In this document: positions 7,951-16,856 of the stretch, in pieces
Position numbering within the stretch: the first letter of the stretch is position 1
Layout: every line of letters starts with the position of its first letter
Source of the DNA: a virus
Virus record (IMG/VR): IMGVR_UViG_3300025121_000023
Location: 48,561 to 112,560 of that record
DNA length: 64,000 bases
Reading direction: 5' to 3' (one strand)
Position numbers and translations under genes: made by a program
The notes under the pieces: generated by a model
The model's input: only the letters and a program-made list of their open reading frames with translations
The model's database searches: none
Told to the model about the DNA's origin: nothing

Positions 7951-9293
7951 GATGACAAATAATGACATCTGATACATTTTTTTCCTAATTCAACGACAAA
8001 ACTATTGTTTCATCTCCAAAGGCGTTAATTTGGGTGAACTCGACCCTATTTATTTTATCATCTTTAATTGATTTCAATCTTATACCTTCATTTTTAATGT
8101 TTATTGCTGCGTTTAAATCCCTGTTTAGTACAGAATTGCATTTTGAACAAGTCCATTCTCTATCTTTCATAGTTAATTTATCATTTTTAACTCCACAACA
8201 ACTACATTTTTTTGATGATGGAAAAAATCTATCAATTTGTATTACTTCTCTATCATACCATATAGCTTTGTATTCTAAAATTGTTTTAAATTTATTTAAT
8301 GATAATTCTTGAATTGATTTAGCTAAATGATGATTTTTTAACATTCCACTTACATTTAAGTCTTCAATAACTATAGTTTGGTTTTCTCTAAGTAATTGAT
8401 TAACTACACTATGTAAATAGTTTTCTTTTATATTTGTTATTTTTTCATGATATTTTGATAATTTTATCCTTATTTTTTGTTTATTTTTTGAACCTTTTTG
8501 TTTTCGTGAAAGCAACTGATTTAACCTTTTAAGTTTTTTTTCATTATTTCTAGTTGATTTTATATTTTTAAATACTTGGTTATCAGATGATACGATAAAA
8601 TCTTTTATACCTAAATCAATACCTATAATATTATTTTTAGGTTTTTGTAATATTTTATTTGGCTTATCAATTAAAATGCTAAAATAATATTTATTTGATT
8701 TAGTTTTAGTTAATGTACCAGATTTAATTAAATATTTATTTTTATTTAAATAAATTTCATCTTGTCTTGAACATTTAAAATGAATATCTTTTAATGGTCT
8801 AATTATATTTATTCGATTTCCATTGATTTTACCGATGGCATCAACAGGAAATCTACAAGATTGTTTGTTGTGTTTTGATTTAAATTTTGGAAATCCATTA
8901 CCATTACTAAAAAATGATTTATAAGCAATATCTAAATTAACTAAACTCTGTTGTAAAACCTTTGAATGGCTATCTTTTAACCAATTAAATTCTTCGATTG
9001 CTTTTAAATTAGTTAAATATTTTCCTGTTTCTACAAAAGAAACTGATTTTTTATGATTATTATATTGATCAATTTTATGAGCTAAACAATTGTTATAAAC
9101 AAATCTGGATGATCCAATTAATTTATTCACATAAATTGTTTGTTCATTATTTAAATATAATCTTGTTTTTATTGCTTTTAACATTTTTAAATTATTGTTA
9201 GTTTTTTACTTACATTATATATTAAATAAAAAATATGATATTTTTCCATTTTAAAAAAGTGATTATAATTGACAATATTTTACATTATTTGTC
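7951..9293 (-). mobile_element. IS200/IS605-type element carrying only tnpB (boundaries approximate)
   Basis: The tnpB gene is flanked by short inverted motifs: GACAAATAATG at 7953-7963 and CATTATTTGTC at 9283-9293. Each can be drawn as part of an imperfect hairpin (GATG..CATC at 7951-7969; GACAA..TTGTC at 9271-9293), which is how this family marks its ends. There is no tnpA transposase in the window, so movement would need TnpA in trans. The guide RNA of TnpB systems usually spans the 3' end of tnpB and the element end, here about 7950-8100 on the minus strand. The ends are inferred from the motifs only. Confidence 0.5.
7985..9184 (-). CDS. tnpB: TnpB, RNA-guided nuclease of an IS605-family element
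   Basis: A 399-residue protein of normal TnpB length. The RuvC-like catalytic residues are all visible: D190 in GIDLGIKDF, E274 in IEDLNVSGM and D356 in NRDLNAAINI. A zinc finger (C327/C330 and C346/C349) lies between the last two. TnpB is an RNA-guided DNA endonuclease that helps maintain the element by cutting the emptied donor site. It looks intact and probably active. It sits on the minus strand in the gap between the membrane protein gene and the tagged plus-strand genes. Confidence 0.93.
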   Translation of the reverse strand: MLKAIKTRLYLNNEQTIYVNKLIGSSRFVYNNCLAHKIDQYNNHKKSVSFVETGKYLTNLKAIEEFNWLKDSHSKVLQQSLVNLDIAYKSFFSNGNGFPKFKSKHNKQSCRFPVDAIGKINGNRINIIRPLKDIHFKCSRQDEIYLNKNKYLIKSGTLTKTKSNKYYFSILIDKPNKILQKPKNNIIGIDLGIKDFIVSSDNQVFKNIKSTRNNEKKLKRLNQLLSRKQKGSKNKQKIRIKLSKYHEKITNIKENYLHSVVNQLLRENQTIVIEDLNVSGMLKNHHLAKSIQELSLNKFKTILEYKAIWYDREVIQIDRFFPSSKKCSCCGVKNDKLTMKDREWTCSKCNSVLNRDLNAAINIKNEGIRLKSIKDDKINRVEFTQINAFGDETIVLSLN

Positions 9294-9404
9294 GTTAAAA
9301 AATATAAATATACTTAATACTTTTTACTTATATATTTATTATAATAAATAGTTTATTTAAAAACAATTTTTTTATATATAATTAATATAAAACTAAATAT
9401 ATAG

Positions 9405-9923
9405 ATGAAAAAATTTAAGGAATTTATTAACGAAAATATAAAAAGTATACTAAAAGGTAAATCTGATGAAGATGTTATTGAACAATTAAAAAAATTAGAT
9501 AATAATGAAAGAATTCAAAAAATAATTGAATTACAGTCATATTGGGAATTATTACCAAGAGATTTAAAAGGAGTTTGTATTTTTTTTGGAGATTTAATAT
9601 TAAATGGTGATGAAGGTCATAATAAATTAGAATTTTTACCACCCGATTTTATTGTTACTGGTGATTTAGATGTTAGTTATAATGAAATTAGATATTTACC
9701 AAAAAACTTGATAGTTAAGGGTGATTTGGATTGTACAGATAATCAATTAACTGAAATACCAAAAGATTTAATTGTTGGTGGTATTTTATATATAGAATAT
9801 AATTATATAAAGGAAATACCAGAAACTATAAATGCTAGTGCAATTATATGTAGTAGACAAGACTTAGTACCTAAAAAAAAGGTAAAAAAACCAAAAAATT
9901 TTACAGGAAAATTTATTAATTAA
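9405..9923 (+). CDS. Tagged leucine-rich-repeat-like protein
   Basis: The N-terminus, MKKFKEFINENIKSILKGKS, combines the capsid-targeting-like peptide (MKKFKEFINE) with the second tag module (NIKSILKGKSDEDVIEQL). From about residue 60, short repeats follow of the form L-x-x-L-P-x-x-L-x-V-x-G-x-L-x-x-x-x-N, a solenoid-like leucine-rich repeat. The protein ends KNFTGKFIN, an ending shared with the LRR proteins at 39153-40219. It is therefore one of three LRR members of the tagged set. The role is unknown; LRRs usually bind proteins, so packaging and delivery to a host target would be a consistent inference. Confidence 0.8.
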   Translation: MKKFKEFINENIKSILKGKSDEDVIEQLKKLDNNERIQKIIELQSYWELLPRDLKGVCIFFGDLILNGDEGHNKLEFLPPDFIVTGDLDVSYNEIRYLPKNLIVKGDLDCTDNQLTEIPKDLIVGGILYIEYNYIKEIPETINASAIICSRQDLVPKKKVKKPKNFTGKFIN

Positions 9924-9925
9924 TT

Positions 9926-10522
9926 ATGAAAAATTACAAACAATTCAACGAAAACAAATTGCCTAAAATAAAAAAAGGTATTAAAGAAATATTAAAACCA
10001 TTTAAAGAAAATGAAATTGATATATTTGATACATTTAATTTAGATAAACAAAATTTTAATATAAAAGATTATATAGAAAATCTGTATAATAATGCCGATT
10101 TTAATCATAAAATAGAAAAAAAAGGTTTAAAAAAAGGAAAACTTCAAGATACTAAATATAATGAAGTATTACTATATGATAGATATGTTCTTAGATTTTT
10201 CTTTATTTATAAAAAAGATGCAATCGAAATTGAAGAACCTAAATTTATTTTAGTTCAATATTATGATAAGAAAAAAAATATATTAAGTTCAATTAAATTA
10301 TATAAAAATAAAAACAATACCCAAGATTTCTATGAAGATTTAACTGATGCTACTATCGAAATTGAAAAAGGTGATGATAATTTTATTTATAAAACATCTA
10401 ATTCTGGAAATAATTGGGAATTAAAAAATCCAAAAGATGTCCAAGGTGATTTTAAAGACTCATTAGATAAAACAGAAATTAAAAAAATATTAAAAGACAA
10501 AAATACAAAAGTGAGTAAATGA
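9926..10522 (+). CDS. Tagged hypothetical protein, 198 aa
   Basis: It starts two bases after the previous stop and begins MKNYKQFNENKLPKIKKGIK, a clear tag with a possible cleavage point after QFNE. The rest is Lys-, Asp- and Asn-rich with a predicted beta-strand middle (YDRYVLRFFFIYKKD and PKFILVQYYD). No family is recognised. It is probably translated together with the LRR protein upstream. Confidence 0.7.
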   Translation: MKNYKQFNENKLPKIKKGIKEILKPFKENEIDIFDTFNLDKQNFNIKDYIENLYNNADFNHKIEKKGLKKGKLQDTKYNEVLLYDRYVLRFFFIYKKDAIEIEEPKFILVQYYDKKKNILSSIKLYKNKNNTQDFYEDLTDATIEIEKGDDNFIYKTSNSGNNWELKNPKDVQGDFKDSLDKTEIKKILKDKNTKVSK

Positions 10523-10577
10523 AAAAAAAATTTAAATTCATTTTAATATAAATTAAAAAACAAAAAAAGATAAATAG

Positions 10578-11021
10578 ATGGAATCCAAAAATAATTATAA
10601 ATATATTGTTATAAATATACCTACAGTAAATTTTGAAAATCGTTTATATACAACAAATAAATTAGTTAAAATAATTCGAATGTTATATAAAAACAATATT
10701 CTAATATGGAATTTTAATGAAAATACTAATGTTGATAATTGGGTAAGACTTTCTTTAATTGATTTGGATGAAGATAGATATATTATAGATGAAATGAATA
10801 TAAAAAATACAGATGATATAGCATTTTTTGAAAAATATCCCGTTTATATATATATTAACTTATATATAAATGATTTGTGGTATGATTATGATTATGACTA
10901 TCAAAGGGAGGATGATCCACACGTTTATTCAAATGTAGATATAAGAGATTTTAAAAGTATAATAGAAACTGGTAAAATACCAATTAAACCCGATTATTCA
11001 CCAAGGAAATATAGGGTTTAA
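10578..11021 (+). CDS. Hypothetical protein, 147 aa, related to a C-terminal domain of the 13731 gene product
   Basis: A soluble acidic protein. Its end (VDIRDFKSIIETGKIPIKPD) resembles residues about 265-290 of the isochorismatase-like protein at 13731-14846 (FSTFRGIIEYGEIIPDYRPR). Both have an aromatic and acidic beta segment before it (YVFVD or YIYINLYINDLWYDYD type). This small domain is therefore found both alone and fused within the same region. The tag is absent. The function is unknown. Confidence 0.65.
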   Translation: MESKNNYKYIVINIPTVNFENRLYTTNKLVKIIRMLYKNNILIWNFNENTNVDNWVRLSLIDLDEDRYIIDEMNIKNTDDIAFFEKYPVYIYINLYINDLWYDYDYDYQREDDPHVYSNVDIRDFKSIIETGKIPIKPDYSPRKYRV

Positions 11022-11029
11022 TTGTTAGT

Positions 11030-11485
11030 TCATCCAGTAATATCTTTAATTTCTTTTTTAGAATCTCTATCTTTGATATAATTTCTTTTATCTGCAACCT
11101 TTCTACCTTTTGCTAATGCTATTTCCATTTTAAAAAACCCTTTATCGTTAGTATAAAGTTTCAATGGAACAATAGATAAACCTTTTTCTTCAATTTCAAT
11201 TTTTAGTTTAAGCAATTGCTTTTTATGTAATAATAATTTTCTATCCCTTATAGGATCAACATTATTATAAGAACCTTCTTCTAATATAGATATATTCATA
11301 CCTTTAATAAATAATTCATTATCGATAAAAATACAATATGTACCGTTTATGTTAACTTTATTATCTCTTACTGATTTAACTTCTGTGCCTGTTAAAACAA
11401 TACCAGCTTCGATTTTATTTATAATTTCAAAATCAAAATATGCTCGTTTATTTTTAAATGTACTTGTTAATTTTTTCTTTTTCAT
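11030..11485 (-). CDS. smpB: SsrA-binding protein SmpB
   Basis: SmpB binds tmRNA and brings it to stalled ribosomes in trans-translation. The 151-residue length is typical. Family signatures are visible: NKRAYFDFEI near the N-terminus, EAGIVLTGTEVKSVRDNKVN, the DPIRDRKLLLHKKQ segment, and the C-terminal ALAKGRKVADKRNYIKDRD tail that acts as the codon-anticodon mimic. The start overlaps the stop of the upstream gene by one base (TAATG), so the two are translationally coupled. A phage SmpB is rare. It might support or redirect host tmRNA during a translation-heavy infection. No tmRNA was found in this window. Confidence 0.92.
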   Translation of the reverse strand: MKKKKLTSTFKNKRAYFDFEIINKIEAGIVLTGTEVKSVRDNKVNINGTYCIFIDNELFIKGMNISILEEGSYNNVDPIRDRKLLLHKKQLLKLKIEIEEKGLSIVPLKLYTNDKGFFKMEIALAKGRKVADKRNYIKDRDSKKEIKDITG

Positions 11486-11820
11486 TATTTTCCTGGGATT
11501 ACATAAAGTTCAATAGTGGATACTTGTTTTAATAAATTGAAAAATTCTTCTCTATATTCATAACTAATACTTTCTAAAGTAGAAGGTAATTCATTACCAT
11601 TAAGAGGAATATATACATATCCTTTTGTAAATGGTTTATCTTTAATATTTACAGAATATACTATGACACCTATCGCATCTGTATTATATTTAGCACTTAC
11701 ACCATTAACAGTAAAGGTTAGTGATTTTTCAGTCTTTACTACTATTATAGTATCTAATATATTTACTTCATTATGATCAATTACGTGTTCATGTGGTTTA
11801 TTAAAAATTATCTTTTTCAT
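11485..11820 (-). CDS. Hypothetical protein, 111 aa, coupled to smpB
   Basis: A small beta-rich soluble protein without a recognised domain, beginning MKKIIFNKPHEHVIDHNEV. Its stop overlaps the smpB start by one base, so the two products are made from the same transcript in a fixed ratio. That arrangement suggests a role in the same process as SmpB, but nothing in the sequence shows it. Confidence 0.65.
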   Translation of the reverse strand: MKKIIFNKPHEHVIDHNEVNILDTIIVVKTEKSLTFTVNGVSAKYNTDAIGVIVYSVNIKDKPFTKGYVYIPLNGNELPSTLESISYEYREEFFNLLKQVSTIELYVIPGK

Positions 11821-11906
11821 TCTTGTTTATTATTTTTTAATTACAAATATAATAAATATATTGTAATTTACTATATTTGTTTATATAATTTTATATATAT
11901 TATATT

Positions 11907-12743
11907 ATGAGTGTAAAAAGTTTTAAAAATTTTGTAAATGAAAATATTAAAGATCTACTAGTTGGTAAATCATCAGAAGATATTAAAAATCAACTTAAAG
12001 GTAAATCTTTTTCAGAAATATTGAATTTAACAAAGAAGTATAATATTTATTTTATGGATTTTTTTACAAAAAAAGAACTTAAAGATATTTTTAAAGATTG
12101 TTCATTTAAAGAAATTTATGATCAAATAAGATTTAATGGTGATATAGAAAATATATTTACAAGAGATGAAATAAAAGAATTATTAAAAAAAGATGTACTT
12201 AGTAGCACTACTACATATCTTCATAATTACGATTTAAAATTAAATAATTTATTTACAAAAGAAGAAGTAAGAGAATTATTAAAAAAAAATAAATGGTATG
12301 ATGTATTTAAATTTTTAAAAGATAATGATAAATCGTACAAAGAATATTTATCAAAAAATGATATAATTGAATTAGCTGAAAACCGTTTTGGCAAAAAAAT
12401 ACATAATATATTTGATTTAATCAATATTATGTTTTATAACGGAAATATAAATATATTTGACATATTCACAAAAGAAGAAATAAAAAAAGAGTTAGATAAA
12501 ATATATTTTTATTATCATAATGATATTATAAAAATGTATAAATTGCCGTTTGATTTAGTATATCCTACAAAAGAACAATTAATTGATTTAATACAAAGAT
12601 TTTATTATGAAGAAAAAAATATAAGTCGTAATCAAATTAACAATTATTTAAATCAATTTAATATTGATTTAGATAATCCAAAGTATTTAAATATATCTAA
12701 ATTAGAAAAAGATGTACAAAAAAATCGTAATGAAGTTAAATAA
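11907..12743 (+). CDS. Tagged helical-repeat protein
   Basis: It begins MSVKSFKNFVNENIKDLLVG and continues with KSSEDIKNQLKG, so both tag modules are present. The body contains repeats of about 45 residues built around F-T-K-E-E-[LIV]-K-E-L-L (DFFTKKELKDIF, NIFTRDEIKELL, NLFTKEEVRELL, DIFTKEEIKKEL), an all-helical repeat that I cannot name. The promoter motif TTTTATATATA ends only a few bases upstream of the ATG, so the transcript may be leaderless. The function is unknown. Confidence 0.75.
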   Translation: MSVKSFKNFVNENIKDLLVGKSSEDIKNQLKGKSFSEILNLTKKYNIYFMDFFTKKELKDIFKDCSFKEIYDQIRFNGDIENIFTRDEIKELLKKDVLSSTTTYLHNYDLKLNNLFTKEEVRELLKKNKWYDVFKFLKDNDKSYKEYLSKNDIIELAENRFGKKIHNIFDLINIMFYNGNINIFDIFTKEEIKKELDKIYFYYHNDIIKMYKLPFDLVYPTKEQLIDLIQRFYYEEKNISRNQINNYLNQFNIDLDNPKYLNISKLEKDVQKNRNEVK

Positions 12744-12828
12744 GAATTAGTATAAGGTGCTGTTATGAAAGGAAATTTTGTAAATTAAGAAAATTTATAT
12801 ATAGTTATAGAAATAAATAAAATTAGAT

Positions 12829-13689
12829 ATGAAAAGATTAAAAAAATTCAAACAATTTATAACAGAAGATGTAGATATTACAGCACAAGATTTAAAACAT
12901 CCAGTTGATGAACCTATACAACAAGGTATTCCAACATCTCAAATGCAAGTACAAGGTCAACCAATACAAAATCAACCACAAGTACAACCACAAATGCCTA
13001 TACAACCTAAAAAATTAACATTGGATAAATATCGTAATATGATAGATTATACATTGTTAAAGGATAATGTAAGTAAAGAATTATTACAAAATTTTATAGA
13101 AGAAGCAATTCGACAAAAATTTTATGCTATTTGTATATTACCTAAGTATGTGGCTGATGCTGAATTTATTATTGATGATAGAAATTTAAAAATAGTCACT
13201 GTTATAGATTATCCAAATGGAACAGCAACAGCAAACGAAAAATTAGTAGAAACTACTGAAGCATTAGCAGATGGTGCAACCGAAATTGATATGGTTATGG
13301 ATTTTAAAGCATTGAAAGATGCTTATTTAGATGAAAATGAAGAATCACAAGAATCTACATATCAAATATTACAAAAAGAAATAAAAACTGTCGGTGATGA
13401 ATGTCATAGAAACGGTGCCATATTAAAAGTTATTGTAGAAGCAGAATTATTAACATTAGAAGAATTAGCAAAAGCTTGTGAATTAGTTACCAATGGTGGT
13501 GCTGATTTTATAAAAACATCAACAGGAACTAATAATAAACCAGTAGAATTAGTTAAAGTAAAAGAAATGAGAAGATTATTACCTGATTATGTTAAAATTA
13601 AAATATCGGGTGGTGTAAGGACATTACAACAATGTGAAGATTTTTATCAATATATTGATAGAATAGGTACATCTATTATTTTAAAGTAG
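12829..13689 (+). CDS. deoC: Deoxyribose-phosphate aldolase with N-terminal packaging-like tag
   Basis: The enzyme cleaves 2-deoxyribose 5-phosphate to glyceraldehyde 3-phosphate and acetaldehyde, the last step in salvaging deoxynucleoside sugars. The TIM-barrel catalytic residues are present: the Schiff-base lysine K229 in ADFIKTSTG, D154 in EIDMVM, K200 in ILKVIVE, and the ISGGVRT phosphate-binding loop near 260. The core covers residues 62-286, the normal DeoC length. In front is a tag (MKRLKKFKQFITED) and a Gln/Pro-rich linker of about 40 residues (QQGIPTSQMQVQGQ and on). A tagged, linker-separated enzyme fits delivery in the virion, but expression-only roles cannot be excluded. Confidence 0.93.
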   Translation: MKRLKKFKQFITEDVDITAQDLKHPVDEPIQQGIPTSQMQVQGQPIQNQPQVQPQMPIQPKKLTLDKYRNMIDYTLLKDNVSKELLQNFIEEAIRQKFYAICILPKYVADAEFIIDDRNLKIVTVIDYPNGTATANEKLVETTEALADGATEIDMVMDFKALKDAYLDENEESQESTYQILQKEIKTVGDECHRNGAILKVIVEAELLTLEELAKACELVTNGGADFIKTSTGTNNKPVELVKVKEMRRLLPDYVKIKISGGVRTLQQCEDFYQYIDRIGTSIILK

Positions 13690-13730
13690 TTATTAAATTA
13701 AATATATATTACAAAATGAATTGTATTTAA

Positions 13731-14846
13731 ATGAGTAGAGTATTAGTAATTGTTGATGTTCAAAAAGAATTTGATGATTTTATCCAACGTGATTTAGTAG
13801 ATGAATTATATGATTATGCAGAAAAATTTGAAAAAGTATATCAGATATGGGATTCTAATAAAAATCAAATAAAACCAACTTATGAATTTCCTAACCAGGT
13901 TAAATCAGTTAAAAAGAAATTCGGTAGAAACCATTTTAATAATAAAGTCCAAAAATTTACACAAGATATTGAAGATGTATCTAAAGAAGGTACTACTTTT
14001 AAATTAACAAAAGGAAATGGATATATTATTAGAGTAGATAACAATCATCAATGGTTTTATGTTAATCCAGAAATTACCGATTTAATTGAAGAATTAAAAG
14101 ATGATGAAGTTGTTTTAGTTGGTGGTGCTGATGGTGAATGTCTTGAAGATGTTAAAGTAGCATTTGAAGCTTTTGGATTAAATTATAGAATTAATAAAAA
14201 ATATGTTTATAGTGCCAAAACAGATAAAAATGATACGATTAAAGATAATATTAGTGAAGCTAAAAAACAAAAATTTGAATATGATGAAATTTGTTATAAA
14301 GTTCAAGATCAAGAAGATGAAGATTTTATTAAATCATATTTAACAACACAAGGGTATGATTATACAGGACTTAATTCAATACATACAAAACCATATTATT
14401 TATTTGTTGATATTAAAAAAGGTAATTTAACACATGATACTATACATAGTCTTGATAGGCTTGGTGGTTTAATTAATTATACAAAAGAATATGAATATAG
14501 TATATATCCAGTAGTTTTTGATAGATCTAGTTTTAGTACTTTTAGAGGTATTATAGAATATGGAGAAATAATACCAGATTATAGACCAAGAAGAAAACTT
14601 AATGAATCTATAAAAGATATTTTAAAAGGAAAATCAAAAGAAGATATTGAAAATGCTATGGAAGATTTATTAACTAAAATAACTGATGAAGCAATAGAAT
14701 TATTTCCGAAAAAATTTACTGAATGGACAGATACATATAAATATTTTGAAAAATATAGAGATATAATAAAAAAATACATATTACAAAGTTATACTATTAG
14801 TAATGTTATTTATTATATTGTTAATGGATACGCAGAAAAAAAATAA
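13731..14846 (+). CDS. Isochorismatase-like cysteine hydrolase fused to two further domains
   Basis: Residues 1-170 look like the cysteine hydrolase (isochorismatase/nicotinamidase) fold: VLVIVDVQKEF at the start carries the catalytic Asp, and VVLVGGADGECLEDVKVAFE carries the likely nucleophilic Cys. A beta domain shared with the protein at 10578-11021 follows (about 210-290). The C-terminal 80 residues contain an internal copy of the second tag module (LNESIKDILKGKSKEDIENA) followed by helices. Nicotinamidase-type activity would affect NAD metabolism, but the substrate cannot be read from the sequence. It lies immediately downstream of deoC. Confidence 0.7.
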   Translation: MSRVLVIVDVQKEFDDFIQRDLVDELYDYAEKFEKVYQIWDSNKNQIKPTYEFPNQVKSVKKKFGRNHFNNKVQKFTQDIEDVSKEGTTFKLTKGNGYIIRVDNNHQWFYVNPEITDLIEELKDDEVVLVGGADGECLEDVKVAFEAFGLNYRINKKYVYSAKTDKNDTIKDNISEAKKQKFEYDEICYKVQDQEDEDFIKSYLTTQGYDYTGLNSIHTKPYYLFVDIKKGNLTHDTIHSLDRLGGLINYTKEYEYSIYPVVFDRSSFSTFRGIIEYGEIIPDYRPRRKLNESIKDILKGKSKEDIENAMEDLLTKITDEAIELFPKKFTEWTDTYKYFEKYRDIIKKYILQSYTISNVIYYIVNGYAEKK

Positions 14847-14876
14847 ATTTCATTTTGAAAACTTTCTTTGGAATGT

Positions 14877-16583
14877 TTAATTAAAAGTAATATTCGAAAA
14901 TAAATTTTTCTTTTCTACCGATAATATTCTATCAAATATTTTAGAATCAACATCTTCTAATCCATGATGCATTAGAATTAAATTTATTTTATTTTCAATT
15001 GAAAAGTCTTTTAACAAATCTAATATTAAACTAATATAATCTTTATTAATTGAGTTAAATACTTCATCCATAAATAATATATTTATATTTTTAATTTCTC
15101 TTACTAATTTAATATAAGATATAGCAATACAAATATTTACCATTTTCATTTCACCAGTAGATTCAGTTTCCGGATTTATTAATTCTCCTCTATCATATAT
15201 ATCAGCATCAAAATTATCATTCAAATGAACAGTATAAGGAAAGTTTATTTTTTCTAATAATTCGGTTAATGTTTTATTGATAGGTGGTATTAAAGAAGCT
15301 ATAATAGATTTTCTTGCACCATTATCACCTAATATTTTAGATAATTCTGTTAATGTATTAATTTCTTTTTTTATTAATTCTAATCTATTTAACTTTTCTT
15401 TTTTATTTTCTAATAATTTTTTACCTTTTAATTTTAATTCTTCCACTATATCAGAATTATCCATATCATATGAATCATATTTATATTTTAATATTTTAGC
15501 ATCAGTTTTTATATTAGACAAATCATCTATTAATTGTCGTCTACCTTTATTAATAACATTTAATTGACTACTAATACTTTGATTTTCATCTTTATAATTA
15601 TTTATTAATGATTCATTTTTTAATATTTTTTCTGTATATTCTGTTTCTTTTATTTTTAATTCATATAATAATTTAATATGTTCATCAGTATCTAAATTAC
15701 TATTACAATACGGACATAAACCAGAATCAAATATTTTTATTTTATTTCTAACTTCAACTAATTCTGTTCTTCTTCTAACATTTTCATTTTCATTAGAATT
15801 AATATGGTTTTTATGTTCTTGTAATTTAACATCAAATTCTGAAATTTTATTTTCTATGTTTTTAATTTCGGATAATTTTTCATTATATTTTATTTTAATA
15901 TCTGATATTTTATTTTTTAGATCTTCTTTAGTATAATCTTTATTAGTTGATTTGCTATTTTTAATTATTTGAATATATTCTTTTAATTCTTTATCAATAT
16001 TAGTTAATTCTATTGCTATTTTTTCTTTTTCTTTTTTATTTTGATTTATTAATTCTTTATTAATAGAATAATAATCATCTATTTCTTCCATATTAAATAA
16101 TCTATTCAATAAATTCCTTTTATCTTCTGGTTTTAATTGAATAAAATTTAGAAAATCATTAATACTTAATGATATGAATGATTTAAATGTTTGATAATTA
16201 AAACCGATAAAATTTTCTTTTTCAATATCGTTCATTAATTTATATCGTTCAGTAAAATTTTCATTATTTACTTTGATATTAAAATCGTTTGGTGCAATTT
16301 TTCTAACTATATCAATATTATCTCCTTTACTATTTAGAAAAAATAGTTCTACTTCTAAATTTTTATTTGTCCTATTTGGGAAATCTTTTAATGGAATTTT
16401 AGCTGATTTTTTTCCTCTAACTTGATTAAAGATACAAAGGTCTATGGCAGAAGCAATTACACTCTTACCAGCACCATTGGTTCCGTGGATAAGCCATAAT
16501 CCACCATCATCATTAAATGTAATTTCCTGGATTTTATTTCCATAAGAAGCGATATTTTTAAATCTTAATTTTTTTAAATTCAT
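14877..16583 (-). CDS. Rad50/T4 gp46-like recombination endonuclease ATPase subunit
   Basis: An SMC-type ATPase of 568 residues. Walker A is at residues 34-41 (GTNGAGKS). Two coiled-coil arms flank a zinc-hook CPYC at 290-293. The ABC signature (STGEMKMVNICIA) is near residue 480 and Walker B (INILFMDEVF) near 510. T4 gp46 pairs with the gp47 nuclease to resect DNA ends in recombination-dependent replication. No gp47 homologue lies next to it. The start overlaps the stop of the upstream ribbon-helix-helix gene (ATGA). It is convergent with the isochorismatase-like gene, 30 bases apart. Confidence 0.88.
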   Translation of the reverse strand: MNLKKLRFKNIASYGNKIQEITFNDDGGLWLIHGTNGAGKSVIASAIDLCIFNQVRGKKSAKIPLKDFPNRTNKNLEVELFFLNSKGDNIDIVRKIAPNDFNIKVNNENFTERYKLMNDIEKENFIGFNYQTFKSFISLSINDFLNFIQLKPEDKRNLLNRLFNMEEIDDYYSINKELINQNKKEKEKIAIELTNIDKELKEYIQIIKNSKSTNKDYTKEDLKNKISDIKIKYNEKLSEIKNIENKISEFDVKLQEHKNHINSNENENVRRRTELVEVRNKIKIFDSGLCPYCNSNLDTDEHIKLLYELKIKETEYTEKILKNESLINNYKDENQSISSQLNVINKGRRQLIDDLSNIKTDAKILKYKYDSYDMDNSDIVEELKLKGKKLLENKKEKLNRLELIKKEINTLTELSKILGDNGARKSIIASLIPPINKTLTELLEKINFPYTVHLNDNFDADIYDRGELINPETESTGEMKMVNICIAISYIKLVREIKNINILFMDEVFNSINKDYISLILDLLKDFSIENKINLILMHHGLEDVDSKIFDRILSVEKKNLFSNITFN

Positions 16584-16738
16584 TTATTTTTTTCGTCTTC
16601 TATTTTTTGTATTTCTTTTTTCACAAAATTTTCTATTAGTTTAGATTTATTAAATTGTTTATTATCTTCAATATATTCATCTAATACGTTATTAACTTTT
16701 TTATCAATAGTAATAGTAATTTTACTTCTTTTTTTCAT
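16580..16738 (-). CDS. Small ribbon-helix-helix-like protein, 52 aa
   Basis: Too short for a typical gene-finder cut-off. It reads MKKRSKITITIDKKVNNVLD and continues EYIEDNKQFNKSKLIENFVK, the pattern of a ribbon-helix-helix DNA-binding protein: a short beta strand (KITITID) then two helices joined by a N-K-S-K turn. The TGA stop overlaps the ATG of the gp46-like gene (ATGA), which implies coupled translation. It may autoregulate the recombination operon from the 118-base gap that separates it from a divergent RHH gene. Confidence 0.7.
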   Translation of the reverse strand: MKKRSKITITIDKKVNNVLDEYIEDNKQFNKSKLIENFVKKEIQKIEDEKNK

Positions 16739-16856
16739 AAAATGTTTTTTTATTTATTATATATTAAAAGGTGTTTAAAGTTTTTTAATAATTTTTACCA
16801 TTTTTGTCATTTTTGACTTTTAATATTTTATATATACTATAAAACAAATATAAATT

